NCBI RefSeq assembly: GCF_004134905.2
Contig: NZ_SDPQ02000004.1
Span: 62,001-126,000, forward strand
Length of the DNA: 64,000 bases
Reading direction: 5' to 3'
From: Aeromicrobium ginsengisoli
GTDB lineage: Bacteria; Actinomycetota; Actinomycetes; Propionibacteriales; Nocardioidaceae
In this document: one piece after another, positions 52,960 through 62,162 of the stretch
How the letters are laid out: each line of letters begins with the position of its first letter
Numbering within the stretch: the stretch's first letter is position 1
Notes under the pieces: model-generated
The model's database searches: none
What the model saw: only the letters and a program-made list of their open reading frames with translations
Told to the model about the DNA's origin: nothing
Position numbers and translations under genes: made by a program

Positions 52960-54426
52960 ATGAACGACCAGGAAGCATTCACTGACATCGAGCCCACGTC
53001 TGACGAGGATTCTCTCGCCGAGCTCGGCGTAGCAGCGGCTGCTGCTGCAATCCGCGACGGTGGCATCACGTCTGAGGCCTACACCTCCGCCATGCTGAGC
53101 CGCGCTCGACGATTGTCCGGCCTCAACTCGTTCATCACGATTGACGAATCCGCCGTGCTGGCGGCAGCGGTAGAGGCAGACAATGCTCGCGCCGCAGGAA
53201 TCGTGGCGCCGCTGCTCGGAGTCCCGGTCGGGGTGAAGGACAGCTACCAGACGCGTGGCCTGCGTACGACCCTCGGCGTGAAGACATTGGCACAATTCGT
53301 GCCGGAGACGGACGCCGACGTCGTGGCCGCCATCAAGGCGGCCGGCGGGCTCGTGTTCGGCAAGAACAACCTCGTGGAGATGTCTTTCGGGCTGACTGGC
53401 CACAACCAACACCACGGACAGGTCAAGAACCCTCACGCCCCCGATCATGTCTCGGGTGGATCATCGAGTGGCTCCGCGGCCGCCGTGGCTGCAGGCATCG
53501 TGCCTGCGGCGTTGGGCGGCGACACGGTCGGCTCCATCAGGGTGCCGGCTTCCCTGTGTGGGGTGGTCGGTTTCAAGCCCACCACGGGACGATGGCCGCG
53601 CGATGGCGTCGCACCGATCTCGCACACGCTCGACACGACGGGCGTGTTTGCGCGTACGGTCGAGGACTGCATGGTGGTCGACCAGGTCGTCACGAACGAA
53701 GCTGGCTCTCAGCCTCACCGATCCGATCTGAAGGGCGCCAGACTCGCCTACGCGCCCAGGCAGTACCTGGATCTCGTCGACGCCGAGACCATGGCGCAAT
53801 TCGAGGACGCGTTGCTCCGTCTGAGGGACGCCGGAGCCGAAGTTGAGGAGGTCGACCTTGGCGACGACTTCTCCGAGATGGCGGGCCGGGTGACGTGGGA
53901 CATCTTCTTCCGCGAGACGAAGGAAGGTGTTTCGGAGTTCCTCCGCCGCAATGAGTTCCCGGCCTCGTTCGAGGAGATCTACCGCGACCTGAAGCCGCAG
54001 CTCAAGGACGTGTGGGGCCACCTGGTCCTGCCGAGCGGACCGGGCCACCTCACCGAGGACGCCTACAGATCAGCAATGTCTGTCGACCGTCCGGAGATTC
54101 AACGTCGCCTCGGCGACGTGTTCACCTTGGGTGGATTCGACGCTCTGGTGTTTCCCACCACGCCCTCCGCAGCCCCCTCAATTGACCAGCAGTGGAAGTT
54201 CACGATCTCAGGAGTGGAGGTCGACGACCTGGTCCTGGCCAAGAACACGGTGCCCACCAGTGGCGCCGGGATACCGGGTGTCAGCATCCCCACTGGGTTG
54301 AACCGTTCGGGCCTGCCCATCGGGATCGAGTTCGACGGCGCACACGGTCATGACAGGAAACTCCTCGACCTGGCGCGTCAAGCGGAGTCCGTGTTCGAAC
54401 CTCTGCCGGCTCTCCTGTCGCACTAG
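52960..54426 (+). CDS. Amidase-signature-family amidase
   Basis: 488 residues. The Ser-cisSer-Lys triad is visible as K93 (VGVKDSYQ), S168 (SGGSSSGSAAAVAAG) and the nucleophile S192 (GDTVGSIRVPASLCGVVGFKPT); spacing fits well-studied amidases. It hydrolyses an aliphatic or aryl amide to the carboxylic acid and ammonia. With the CMD protein, DUF302 protein and TetR it forms a small inducible degradation module. Confidence 0.94.
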   Translation: MNDQEAFTDIEPTSDEDSLAELGVAAAAAAIRDGGITSEAYTSAMLSRARRLSGLNSFITIDESAVLAAAVEADNARAAGIVAPLLGVPVGVKDSYQTRGLRTTLGVKTLAQFVPETDADVVAAIKAAGGLVFGKNNLVEMSFGLTGHNQHHGQVKNPHAPDHVSGGSSSGSAAAVAAGIVPAALGGDTVGSIRVPASLCGVVGFKPTTGRWPRDGVAPISHTLDTTGVFARTVEDCMVVDQVVTNEAGSQPHRSDLKGARLAYAPRQYLDLVDAETMAQFEDALLRLRDAGAEVEEVDLGDDFSEMAGRVTWDIFFRETKEGVSEFLRRNEFPASFEEIYRDLKPQLKDVWGHLVLPSGPGHLTEDAYRSAMSVDRPEIQRRLGDVFTLGGFDALVFPTTPSAAPSIDQQWKFTISGVEVDDLVLAKNTVPTSGAGIPGVSIPTGLNRSGLPIGIEFDGAHGHDRKLLDLARQAESVFEPLPALLSH

Positions 54427-54500
54427 TCAGTGGCGCGACACCATTCGCTCAACTGTCGTGCCATCCCGCGGTGCCGCCGCCAGCGAGTCTGCGCCGCTCG

Positions 54501-54565
54501 TGCCCGCAGGATGTCGCGGGTTCGCCTCCTGTCGGAGGCGGGAAGATTCAGGTCTGACCAATCGG
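54501..54565 (+). repeat. tRNA-3'-end-like sequence, copy 2
   Basis: AGGATGTCGCGGGTTCG at 54508-54524 is identical to 51076-51092, followed at the same six-base spacing by GTCGGAGGC (54531-54539). Similarity to copy 1 continues weakly beyond, with GGGAA and TTCAGGTCTGACC-type sequence against TTCGGGTCCGGAC. The T-loop reads TTCGCCT, so this copy is more degraded. It is in the 202-base gap between the amidase and the epimerase-like gene. Confidence 0.65.
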
Positions 54566-54628
54566 ATCGCGCACGAGTCGAGCGGGGTGAGGCGCCGGCG
54601 CCATGGCCTGAGCGCCTAGCCTCGTGAC

Positions 54629-55453
54629 GTGACTCCGGACGTGGTGCTGGTCGGCTGTGGCGACCTTGGTGGTGACGTGGGCCAACGGCTCGCCGCGCGG
54701 GGCCACGCCGTGCTCGCCCTGCGCCGCCGCGCCGAGCTCGTCCCGCAACCTCTGCGGGGTCTGTCAGTGGATCTCACCCGCGAACAACCAGACCTTCCGC
54801 CGCTCGACCTGGCGTACCTGGTCGTGGCGTTGACCGCCAGGCCCCGGACCGAGGAGAACTACCGCGCGACGTATGTCGAGGGCATGACCCGCGCGCTCGA
54901 CGCGCTGGCCGCATCCGGTCAGGTACCGCGGCGTGCAGTGCTCGTGTCGTCGACGGGAGTGTTCGGCGACCTGGACCCGGCCGTGCTGGCCGACGAGTCC
55001 ACGACTCCCCGCCCTGCCGATGGGCCGGCACGGATGCTGCTCGAGGCCGAGCGGGTGTTCTCCGATCGAGTGCCGGGCGGCACGGTCCTGCGCCTCTCAG
55101 GGCTTTACGGCCACGGCAGCACGCGACTGGTCGACCAGGTGCGCGCCGGAACGGTGACCGACCCGAACCGGTGGACCAACCGCATCCACCGCGATGACGC
55201 CGCCGCCGCGGTGGTCCATCTGCTCACTCGGGACACGCCGCCGGAGCCGCTCTATGTCGGGACCGACGACGAGCCCGCGCTCCTGGGCGATGTCGCTGCC
55301 CACCTGGCCGCACAGATGGGCGCGCCCGCCCCTCCTTCAGCCGACGCGGCGCTCGGACACGGCAAGCGGTTCACCAACGCGCGTCTGCGCGCCAGCGGCT
55401 GGGCGCCAAGCTTCCCGACCTACCGCGAGGGCTACGCGGGCCTGTCGGCATAG
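54629..55453 (+). CDS. NAD-dependent epimerase/dehydratase-like protein (YeeZ-like)
   Basis: 274 residues from GTG 54629. A Rossmann opening with VVLVGCGDLGGDVGQRLAARGH is present, then AVLVSSTGVFGDLDP, and the end KRFTNARLRASGWAPSFPTYREGY, typical of extended SDRs of the YeeZ type. The usual Y-x-x-x-K is not obvious (TGVFGD and the EAERVF region), so it may be a non-oxidoreductase member. Convergent with the XRE-cupin gene (nine bases apart). Function unknown. Confidence 0.85.
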   Translation: MTPDVVLVGCGDLGGDVGQRLAARGHAVLALRRRAELVPQPLRGLSVDLTREQPDLPPLDLAYLVVALTARPRTEENYRATYVEGMTRALDALAASGQVPRRAVLVSSTGVFGDLDPAVLADESTTPRPADGPARMLLEAERVFSDRVPGGTVLRLSGLYGHGSTRLVDQVRAGTVTDPNRWTNRIHRDDAAAAVVHLLTRDTPPEPLYVGTDDEPALLGDVAAHLAAQMGAPAPPSADAALGHGKRFTNARLRASGWAPSFPTYREGYAGLSA

Positions 55454-55462
55454 CCGCCAGCG

Positions 55463-56125
55463 TCATCCGACGACGAACCACACGGCGCGGACGAGCTGGT
55501 CGGTCGTGTTGCGCAGCCGGTGGGGCACGTCGCCGCGCAGGTGGATCGCCTCTCCGGCGCTGAGCGTCCGCTGGTCGCCGTTGACCTCGACCGTCAGGCT
55601 GCCTTCGAGGACGTAGCCGTAGTCGTCGCCGGGGTGCTGCTGCGGCGAGTCGCCGGGCGCCGAGTCGGATCCGGGGTCGTACTCCGTCAACAGGAACTGC
55701 ACGTGGTGGTCGGCAGGGGTGTCCGCCAGGCGCTTCCAGCGGACGCCGTTCTGCAGGGTGAGGTACTCCTCGAACTCCGCGGCGTCCTGCTTGTCGAGCA
55801 CCCGGGGACGCGCTGGCGAGGGTCCGCCGTCACGGCCCGTGTCGACGCTGCTGCCGAGCAGCTCGTCGAGCGAGAGGTTGAGCTCCGACGCGATGGCGAA
55901 CAACGTGTTGACCGCAGCCTTGCTCTGGCCGAGCTCGAACTGCGACAGGAACGATGCGGAGACCCCGAGCCGGCGGGCGAGCTCGCGCACGGAGATGCCG
56001 AGCCGTTCACGCTCGGCGCGGACGTTCTGGCCGACCGTGGTCCCCAGGCCGCCGCCGTGCGCCCCGTTGGCCTTGGGCCCGGGACGTCCTGATCCGCGCG
56101 ACGACGTTCCCCCGTTGGCTGTCAT
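55463..56125 (-). CDS. XRE-cupin transcriptional regulator
   Basis: 220 residues. The N-terminal helix-turn-helix is LGISVRELARRLGVSASFLSQFELGQS near residues 45-75, followed by DELLGSSV. The C-terminal cupin has the segment HPGDDYGYVLEGSLTVEVNG and AGEAIHLRGDVPHRLRN. It overlaps the acyl ligase gene by ATGA and is the last gene of that operon, so it probably regulates ligase and E1 expression in response to a small ligand. Confidence 0.93.
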   Translation of the reverse strand: MTANGGTSSRGSGRPGPKANGAHGGGLGTTVGQNVRAERERLGISVRELARRLGVSASFLSQFELGQSKAAVNTLFAIASELNLSLDELLGSSVDTGRDGGPSPARPRVLDKQDAAEFEEYLTLQNGVRWKRLADTPADHHVQFLLTEYDPGSDSAPGDSPQQHPGDDYGYVLEGSLTVEVNGDQRTLSAGEAIHLRGDVPHRLRNTTDQLVRAVWFVVG

Positions 56126-57687
56126 CTCCGCGACTCCACTTCGGTAGGCAACGCGGCCCAGCCTAGACCCTCACGCAGCCGGAACTTCTGGATCTTGCCG
56201 CTGGCGGTGCGGGGTAGCTCCATGACGATCTCCAAACGCTCGGGACTCTTCTGGACGGCAAATCCTGCGTCGACGAGGTGCGCGCGCAGCTCGTCGAGGG
56301 TCGGGGGACCAGCTGAGGCGGGTACGACGAAGGCGCACGCGCGCTCGCCGAGTGTGTCGTCGGGATAGCCGACGATCGCGACCTCGCTGACGAGGGGGTG
56401 GTCGAGGAGCGCCCACTCGACCTCGGCGGCGCTGTACTTCTCGCCGCCGCGATTGATGATGTCCTTGATCCGCCCGGAGATGTGCAGGGTCCCGTCGGGC
56501 TCGATCACGGCCGTGTCGCCCGTGCGGAAGAACCCGTCGGGCGTGAAGCTGGCGTCGTTCAACGACGCGTCGACGTAGCCGAGGAACAGCTCTGGCCCGC
56601 GGGCCAGCAGCTCGGGCACGCCGTCGGCGGCCCGGATGGTCATCTCGTTCTGCCCGATCACGGTGCCCTCGCCGTCGGCCGCCGCGTCCAGGTCGCCGAA
56701 CGGGTCTGCCATGGCGAGCGTCGGCAGCTCGGTCGACCCGTACGTCCGCACGACGGCGGTGCCCATCACGGCGTGTGCGCGCCGCACGAGGTCGGGCGGG
56801 ATGTCCGCGCCGCCACAGATGAACGTACGCAGGGAGGAATGGCTGTCGTACGTCTCGCAGAGGCCGCGCAGGAACGGGGTGGCGCTCACCGTGAACGTGC
56901 AGCGCTCCGCCTCGATCAACGCGACGGCCGGCTCGGGGTCCCACCGATCCAGCAGCACGGCGGCCGCGCCGATGTCTGCCGTCAGCACGACGGCGTACGA
57001 GAGGCCCGTGATGTGGCTGAGTGGCGACGGCATGAAGACCCGGTCGGCCGAAGTCAGCCGGCAGGCGTCCCGGATGCTCGCGCTCTCGGCGAGGAGCGTG
57101 CGATGGCTGTGCAGGGCGCCTTTGGGGGCCGACGTCGTGCCCGAGGTGTAGAGCACCAGGGCGACGTCGTCGGCCGCTGTCGAGACTGCCAGTGTCGCAG
57201 CCGACTGCATGGCCTCGAACGGCGTGATCCCCTCGACCTCGGCCGTCATGCGTACGCCGACGACGAGCCGCCCCGGCGCCAGGTCCCTCAGCTCGACGGC
57301 GTGGTCGTGGCCGCGATACGTCATCGGTGCGACCAGGACCGCGGGATCGACCTGGTCGATGATGAACGCCAGCTCGTGGGCGCGATAGATCGGCACGACC
57401 GGCAGCACCACCCCGCCCGCGAGCCACGTGCCCCACACCGCGACCACGGTCTCCCACCAGTTGGGCAGCTGGATGAGCACGACGTCGCCGGTGACCAGCC
57501 CACCCTCGCGCAGGGCGCCGGCGAAGGCCTCGGCCTGCGCCATGAGCTGGGCGTACGTGAGGCGGGTCGTGCCGTCGACCAGCGCCTCGGCGTCGGGGAA
57601 GGCCGTCGCGGCGACGCGCAGTCGGTCGGGCAGCGTCGCCGCGGGTGTCGCCGCTGCGAGGTGGTGGGGTCGCGTCGCGGTCAGCAT
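56122..57687 (-). CDS. AMP-forming acyl-CoA synthetase
   Basis: 521 residues from ATG 57687; the very long open frame continuing to 59787 is a shadow of the E1 gene. YTSGTTSAPKGALHSH is the P-loop-like segment near residue 185, then RTYGSTELPTLAM, GDTAVIEPDG and IKDIINRGGEKYSAAEVE, with the catalytic Lys in SGKIQKFRLRE. It overlaps the E1 gene by seven bases (ATGCTGA). It activates an acid, and sits with the E1 and XRE-cupin genes in one unit. Confidence 0.93.
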   Translation of the reverse strand: MLTATRPHHLAAATPAATLPDRLRVAATAFPDAEALVDGTTRLTYAQLMAQAEAFAGALREGGLVTGDVVLIQLPNWWETVVAVWGTWLAGGVVLPVVPIYRAHELAFIIDQVDPAVLVAPMTYRGHDHAVELRDLAPGRLVVGVRMTAEVEGITPFEAMQSAATLAVSTAADDVALVLYTSGTTSAPKGALHSHRTLLAESASIRDACRLTSADRVFMPSPLSHITGLSYAVVLTADIGAAAVLLDRWDPEPAVALIEAERCTFTVSATPFLRGLCETYDSHSSLRTFICGGADIPPDLVRRAHAVMGTAVVRTYGSTELPTLAMADPFGDLDAAADGEGTVIGQNEMTIRAADGVPELLARGPELFLGYVDASLNDASFTPDGFFRTGDTAVIEPDGTLHISGRIKDIINRGGEKYSAAEVEWALLDHPLVSEVAIVGYPDDTLGERACAFVVPASAGPPTLDELRAHLVDAGFAVQKSPERLEIVMELPRTASGKIQKFRLREGLGWAALPTEVESRR

Positions 57688-59642
57688 GCCATGACCTCGC
57701 GTGCCGCGGCGACGATGTCGGCCGCCCCCGCCTCCCACACCCGTTCGAGCACCGGGGCGTACGGCGCCGGCGAATAGCTGGCGCCCACCCGGACGACGGG
57801 CGCGTCGAGCGACCAGAAGCCGGGTCCGACGGCCATCGCGGCGAGCTCGGCGCCGACGCCGAAGTCCGTCACGGCCTCCTGGGCGATCACCATGCGGTTG
57901 GTGCGGGCGAACGACTCGAGGACAGTCTCCCGGTCGAGCGGGACGATCGTGCGGAGGTCGATCACCTCGGCGTCGATGCCCTCGGCCGCCAGCGTCTCGG
58001 CCGCGTCGAGGGCGTGCGTCACCATGCGCGACCACGCGACGATCGTGACGTCGGCCCCGGGGCGTACGACATGGGCCTTGCCGAGCGGCAGGCGGTACGA
58101 CGCGTCGGGCAACGCCGACTTCTTCTCGTAGAGCAGCCGGTGCTCGATGAACACGACCGGGTTGTCGTCCTCGATCGCGCTGCGCAGCAGCCCGTACGCA
58201 TCGGTGCCCGAGCTCGGCATCACGACGGTCAGCCCGGGGATGTGGGCGAGGATCGCCTCGAGACTCTGGGAGTGCTGGCTGCCGGACGACCGGCCCGACC
58301 CGAACTGGGTGCGGACGACCATCGGCACGGTGACGGCGCCGCCGGTCATGAAGCGCAGCTTCGCCGCCTGGTTCATCAGCTGGTCGAGGCACACGCCGAG
58401 GAAGTCGAGATACATCAGCTCGACGACCGGCCGCAGCCCGGCCATCGCCGCTCCGACGCCGAGCCCCATGATCGCGGACTCGGAGATCGGGGTGTCGAGG
58501 ACCCGGCCGGGGTGCGCCTCGGCGAGCCCGCGAGTCAGGCCGAACACGTTGCCCCCGGCGACGTCGATGCCGGCGAGGAACACCGAGGGGTCGGCGTCGA
58601 GCGCGTCGCCGAGTGCCTGCCGGATGATCTTGGACTGCGACACGACCGGACGATCGGCGGCAGGGCGAGCGGGCTCGGGCGTGACTGACCGTGGGGCGTA
58701 GACGAAGTCGTGTGCCGACGCGGCCGGTGGCTCCGCCGATGCCCGGGCGAACTCCTCGGCCTCGTCGACGGTCGCCAGGGCCTGCTGCTCGATCGTGGCG
58801 AGCTTGTCCTCGGACACGCCGCGGGCGAGCAGTCGTACGCGCGTGAGGGTGAGGGGGTCGGCGGCCGCGACCTCGGCCGCCATCGTGGCGGCGTCGCGAT
58901 AGCGCTGTTGGTCGCCCTCGTAGTGGCCGTGCACCCGTACGGTCGACGCCTCGACGAGGATCGGGCCCTCGCCGCGGCGGACCCGTTCGAGGACGACCCG
59001 CATGCCGTCGGCCACGGCCTCCACGTCGGCGCCGTCGAGCTGGACGACGTCGATCCCGTACGCGAGTGCGCGCTGGGGGATCGGGACGGGGTGCTGGTCC
59101 TCGGCGCGGGAGAACTCCGAGAACCCGTTGTTCTCGCAGAAGAACACCACGGGCAGGTGCCAGAGCGCGGCGAGGTTGACCGCCTCGTGGAACGCGCCGG
59201 TCGCCACGGCGCCGTCGCCGAAGAAGCTGACCACGGCGTCGCCCGCCGCCTTGGCGCGCTGCGCGTGCGCGGCGCCGACGGCGATCGGCAGGCCAGCACC
59301 GACGATGCCGTTGGCGCCGAAGATGCCGAGGCTCGGGTCGGCGACGTGCATCGAGCCGCCCCGGCCCCGGCAGGCGCCGGTCTCCTTGCCCATGAGCTCG
59401 GCGAGCACGCGTCGGGGCTCGAGGCCCTTGGCGAGCACGTGGCCGTGACCGCGATGGGTCGAGGTGATGATGTCGTCGACGCGGGCGTGGAACAGCGCGC
59501 CGACGGCACACGCCTCCTGCCCGATCGAGGTGTGCACGAAGCCGGGGATCGCGTCCTGGGCGTACAGCGTGGAGATGCGTTCCTCCATGCGCCGGATGAC
59601 CGACATCCGGCCGTACGCGTGCAGCAATTCGTCGCTGTCCAT
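57681..59642 (-). CDS. Fused 2-oxoacid dehydrogenase E1 (alpha and beta in one chain)
   Basis: 653 residues from ATG 59642 (GGAGG upstream). The N-terminal alpha part has the TPP motif GDG at 142-144 through NN at 171-172 and THRGHGHVLAKG. The beta part starts near residue 330 (SQSKIIRQALGDALDADP) and has SESAIMGLGVGAAMAG and PSSGTDAYGLL. This is the layout of single-chain acetoin-dehydrogenase/branched-chain E1 enzymes. It needs an E2 acyltransferase and E3, neither of which is in the window. The neighbouring ligase and regulator suggest a dedicated function. Confidence 0.92.
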   Translation of the reverse strand: MDSDELLHAYGRMSVIRRMEERISTLYAQDAIPGFVHTSIGQEACAVGALFHARVDDIITSTHRGHGHVLAKGLEPRRVLAELMGKETGACRGRGGSMHVADPSLGIFGANGIVGAGLPIAVGAAHAQRAKAAGDAVVSFFGDGAVATGAFHEAVNLAALWHLPVVFFCENNGFSEFSRAEDQHPVPIPQRALAYGIDVVQLDGADVEAVADGMRVVLERVRRGEGPILVEASTVRVHGHYEGDQQRYRDAATMAAEVAAADPLTLTRVRLLARGVSEDKLATIEQQALATVDEAEEFARASAEPPAASAHDFVYAPRSVTPEPARPAADRPVVSQSKIIRQALGDALDADPSVFLAGIDVAGGNVFGLTRGLAEAHPGRVLDTPISESAIMGLGVGAAMAGLRPVVELMYLDFLGVCLDQLMNQAAKLRFMTGGAVTVPMVVRTQFGSGRSSGSQHSQSLEAILAHIPGLTVVMPSSGTDAYGLLRSAIEDDNPVVFIEHRLLYEKKSALPDASYRLPLGKAHVVRPGADVTIVAWSRMVTHALDAAETLAAEGIDAEVIDLRTIVPLDRETVLESFARTNRMVIAQEAVTDFGVGAELAAMAVGPGFWSLDAPVVRVGASYSPAPYAPVLERVWEAGAADIVAAAREVMAC

Positions 59643-59706
59643 GTGGCGTGAGCACCTCCGTCCCGATCGTGCGGCTCTCCGGACAGTAGACCGGCGATCC
59701 CCACGG

Positions 59707-59785
59707 TGTCCAGTGACACTTGACAGAAATTTCTGTCCAGTGACACTTGACGCCGAACGAAATCTGGTGTCCAGTATCACTTGAC
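59707..59785. repeat. Three tandem copies of TGTCCAGTGACACTTGAC
   Basis: Copies at 59707-59724, 59734-59751 (identical) and 59768-59785 (two mismatches, TGTCCAGTATCACTTGAC), with steps of 27 and 34 bases. Between copies 1 and 2 lies a perfect 16-base palindrome, GACAGAAATTTCTGTC (59722-59737). They are in the divergent region between the E1 gene (start 59642) and the hydrolase gene (start 59854), where a regulator could bind. Confidence 0.8.
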
Positions 59786-59853
59786 AACTGATGTGACTGC
59801 CATCACGCCGATGGTGATCACGCCACCCGAACCCACACCCCAAGGGAGCGCAG

Positions 59854-60786
59854 ATGCGCCGAGAAGATGTCGAGTTCCTGAGCGAGGGGACGACTGTCCG
59901 CGGCTGGCTCTACCGTCCGGACGGCGACGCCGGTGACGTGCCGGCGGTCGTCCTGGCCGGTGGCTGGTGCTACGTCCGCGAGCTCGTGATGCCCTACTAC
60001 GCCGAGGCGTTCGCCGCTGCCGGCATCGCCGCGTTGGTCTTCGACTACCGCAACCTCGGGGTCTCCGACGGGGAGCCCCGCCAGCATCTCGACCCGACCG
60101 CCCAGGTCCGCGACTACCAGAACGCGCTGAGCTTCCTCGAGCGCACGCCCGGCATCGACGCCGACCGGCTCGGCGCCTGGGGCATCTCCTACTCGGGAGG
60201 CCACGTCCTGCGCATCGCGGCGACCGATCCGCGGGTCAAGGCGATCGTGAGCCAGATCCCGGTCGTCGACGGCTACCGCAACATGCGCCGGGTCCACGGC
60301 ACGATGGGCTGGCGCCGGCTGTGGCAGGCGATCCTCGAGGACCGCCAGTTGCGCTACGAGGACCCCGCCAAGCGGCTCTACCTCCCGCACGCCACCGAGG
60401 AGCCCGAGAACGAGGTCTCCGCCTGGCCGTTCCCGGAGACCAAGACGACGTTCGCCCAGCTGCAGGCCACCGAGGCTCCGCTCTACCAGAACCTCAGCAC
60501 GATGGAGTCCGTCGACCTGCTGCTCGACTACGACGTCAACTACTTCGTCGACCGCATCTACGACACGCCGACCCTGATGATCGTCGCCGAGGGTGACGAC
60601 CTGACCCTCTGGGACCTCGAGATCGAGAGCTTCAACGCGATCCCGACGCACAAGAAGGAGCTCGTGGTCCTTCCGCACACCTCACACATGACGCTCTACA
60701 GCGATCGCGACAAGCTCGCGGCCGCCGCGGAGCACGCCACCTCCTGGTTCGTCCGGCAGCTGCTGTCGGACCGCACGGAGGACTGA
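59854..60786 (+). CDS. Alpha/beta hydrolase
   Basis: 310 residues. The nucleophile elbow is GISYSGGHV near residue 110 (G-x-S-x-G), VLAGGWCYVRELVMPYYAEAF forms the oxyanion side, and VLPHTSHMTLY holds the His; the Asp is probably in AEGDDLTLWD. It is of the S15/Xaa-Pro-peptidase-like or dienelactone-hydrolase-like group. Divergent from the E1 gene across the tandem repeats. It is followed after 81 bases by the sugar-type ABC transporter, which may bring in its substrate. Confidence 0.9.
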   Translation: MRREDVEFLSEGTTVRGWLYRPDGDAGDVPAVVLAGGWCYVRELVMPYYAEAFAAAGIAALVFDYRNLGVSDGEPRQHLDPTAQVRDYQNALSFLERTPGIDADRLGAWGISYSGGHVLRIAATDPRVKAIVSQIPVVDGYRNMRRVHGTMGWRRLWQAILEDRQLRYEDPAKRLYLPHATEEPENEVSAWPFPETKTTFAQLQATEAPLYQNLSTMESVDLLLDYDVNYFVDRIYDTPTLMIVAEGDDLTLWDLEIESFNAIPTHKKELVVLPHTSHMTLYSDRDKLAAAAEHATSWFVRQLLSDRTED

Positions 60787-60867
60787 AAGCCGCCCACCAC
60801 GGTCGACGCGTACGCGGAGATCCCCCACCACGGCCGTTCGGCCACCTGCACAAAAGGACCCCCCATC

Positions 60868-62160
60868 ATGGCTTCAACCGAATCAAAGATCGTCGAGTAC
60901 GCCAAGAACGGCCACTTCGCGAGCCCGGTCTCACGGCGCTCCTTCCTTGCAGTCGCCGGAGCCGCCGGCATCACCCTCGGCGTCGCCGCGTGCGGCGGGA
61001 GCACGAGTGACGGCTCGAAGTCCTCCGGAGGCGGCGGGGGCAAGGTCAAGGAGAAGGCCTGGATCCAGGTCACGACCCTGTCGAACGACTTCTTCGTCGC
61101 GTTCAACGAAGGCGGCAAGCAGGCCATGAAGGCGCTCGGCGTCCAGGTGGCCTCGCTGGAGGACCAGGGCAACGTCAACACCGCCCTCGGTCAGGTCGGC
61201 AACGTCAAGGCCGCCGGCGGCAAGTCGATCTTCGGCACCCCGGCGACCGAGGCCCAGGCGGCAGCGGTCACCAAGGCGGCACAGGCTGCCGGCATCCTCT
61301 ACGCCAGCTCCTACACCGCACCGGCCTGGTACACGCCTGCGGACGCCGACAAGTGGGTCCGCTTCATCACGCCGATGTCGACCAAGATCGCCGAGGCCAC
61401 GGCTCGGGCGTTGTTCGATGAGGTCGGCAAGAAGGGCACGATCATCCACGTGCCCGGTCAGAAGGGCTCGTCCGCGGACGACCAGCGCACCGCCGGCCTC
61501 AACGCGGCACTCAAGGACTATCCCGACATCACCATCGTCACGGCGTCGCCCGGCAACTGGACGTCGGAGGACGCGCGCAAGTCGTTCACCAACATCCTGC
61601 CCAAGGTCAAGGACTTCGTCGGGGTCTTCGCGCAGAACGACAGCGAGGCCGCAGGTGTCATCGCGGCCCTCGACGCGCAGGGCATCAAGGACAAGGTCGT
61701 GACGGGCTTCGACGGCAACCAGCAGAACGTCCAGTACATCGCGGACGGCAAGCAGTTCCTGACCAGCGCCACGATCGGCGGACTGACGGCAGGCCTGCTC
61801 GGCGTGACGACGTTCGACGCGCTCAACGGCGTGAAGTTCAAGCTGCCCGAGACGTTCCTCGCCCAGGGCGCCCTGCTGGTCAAGCCCGACTCGGCGGACA
61901 AGGTGCTGAAGTCGATCTACCAGAAGCAGCTGCCGTTCGACTGGGCCAAGATGAGCAAGGCGCTGAACCCGGACTCCTGGGACCCGCAGACGGTCCTCAA
62001 CCCGATCGACCCCAAGGAGTACTACGCCGGCGTCAAGCAGGACCAGTACAAGCTGAACTCGGCGTGGGACTCGGCCGACATCGAGGGCGTCCGCAAGGAG
62101 TACGACGCGGCGTTCAAGACCGGCCCCCTGTTCGAGTTCAAGAGCGATCTCGTCGCCTGA
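60868..62160 (+). CDS. Sugar-type ABC transporter substrate-binding lipoprotein (Tat)
   Basis: 430 residues. A twin-arginine signal SRRSFLAVAGAAGIT is followed by the lipobox GVAAC, placing the lipidated Cys at residue 42. The mature domain is a periplasmic-binding protein of the LacI-type (ribose-like) group: VFAQNDSEAAGVIAALDAQG and KVVTGFDGNQQNVQYI are recognisable. It is the first gene of the transporter operon and is anchored outside the membrane. Confidence 0.92.
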   Translation: MASTESKIVEYAKNGHFASPVSRRSFLAVAGAAGITLGVAACGGSTSDGSKSSGGGGGKVKEKAWIQVTTLSNDFFVAFNEGGKQAMKALGVQVASLEDQGNVNTALGQVGNVKAAGGKSIFGTPATEAQAAAVTKAAQAAGILYASSYTAPAWYTPADADKWVRFITPMSTKIAEATARALFDEVGKKGTIIHVPGQKGSSADDQRTAGLNAALKDYPDITIVTASPGNWTSEDARKSFTNILPKVKDFVGVFAQNDSEAAGVIAALDAQGIKDKVVTGFDGNQQNVQYIADGKQFLTSATIGGLTAGLLGVTTFDALNGVKFKLPETFLAQGALLVKPDSADKVLKSIYQKQLPFDWAKMSKALNPDSWDPQTVLNPIDPKEYYAGVKQDQYKLNSAWDSADIEGVRKEYDAAFKTGPLFEFKSDLVA

Positions 62161-62162
62161 CG

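Noticed and set aside
57688-59787. Extension of the acyl ligase frame to 59787
   Set aside because: The upstream part is Arg-rich nonsense read across the E1 gene; ATG 57687 gives a normal ligase N-terminus and overlaps the E1 stop.
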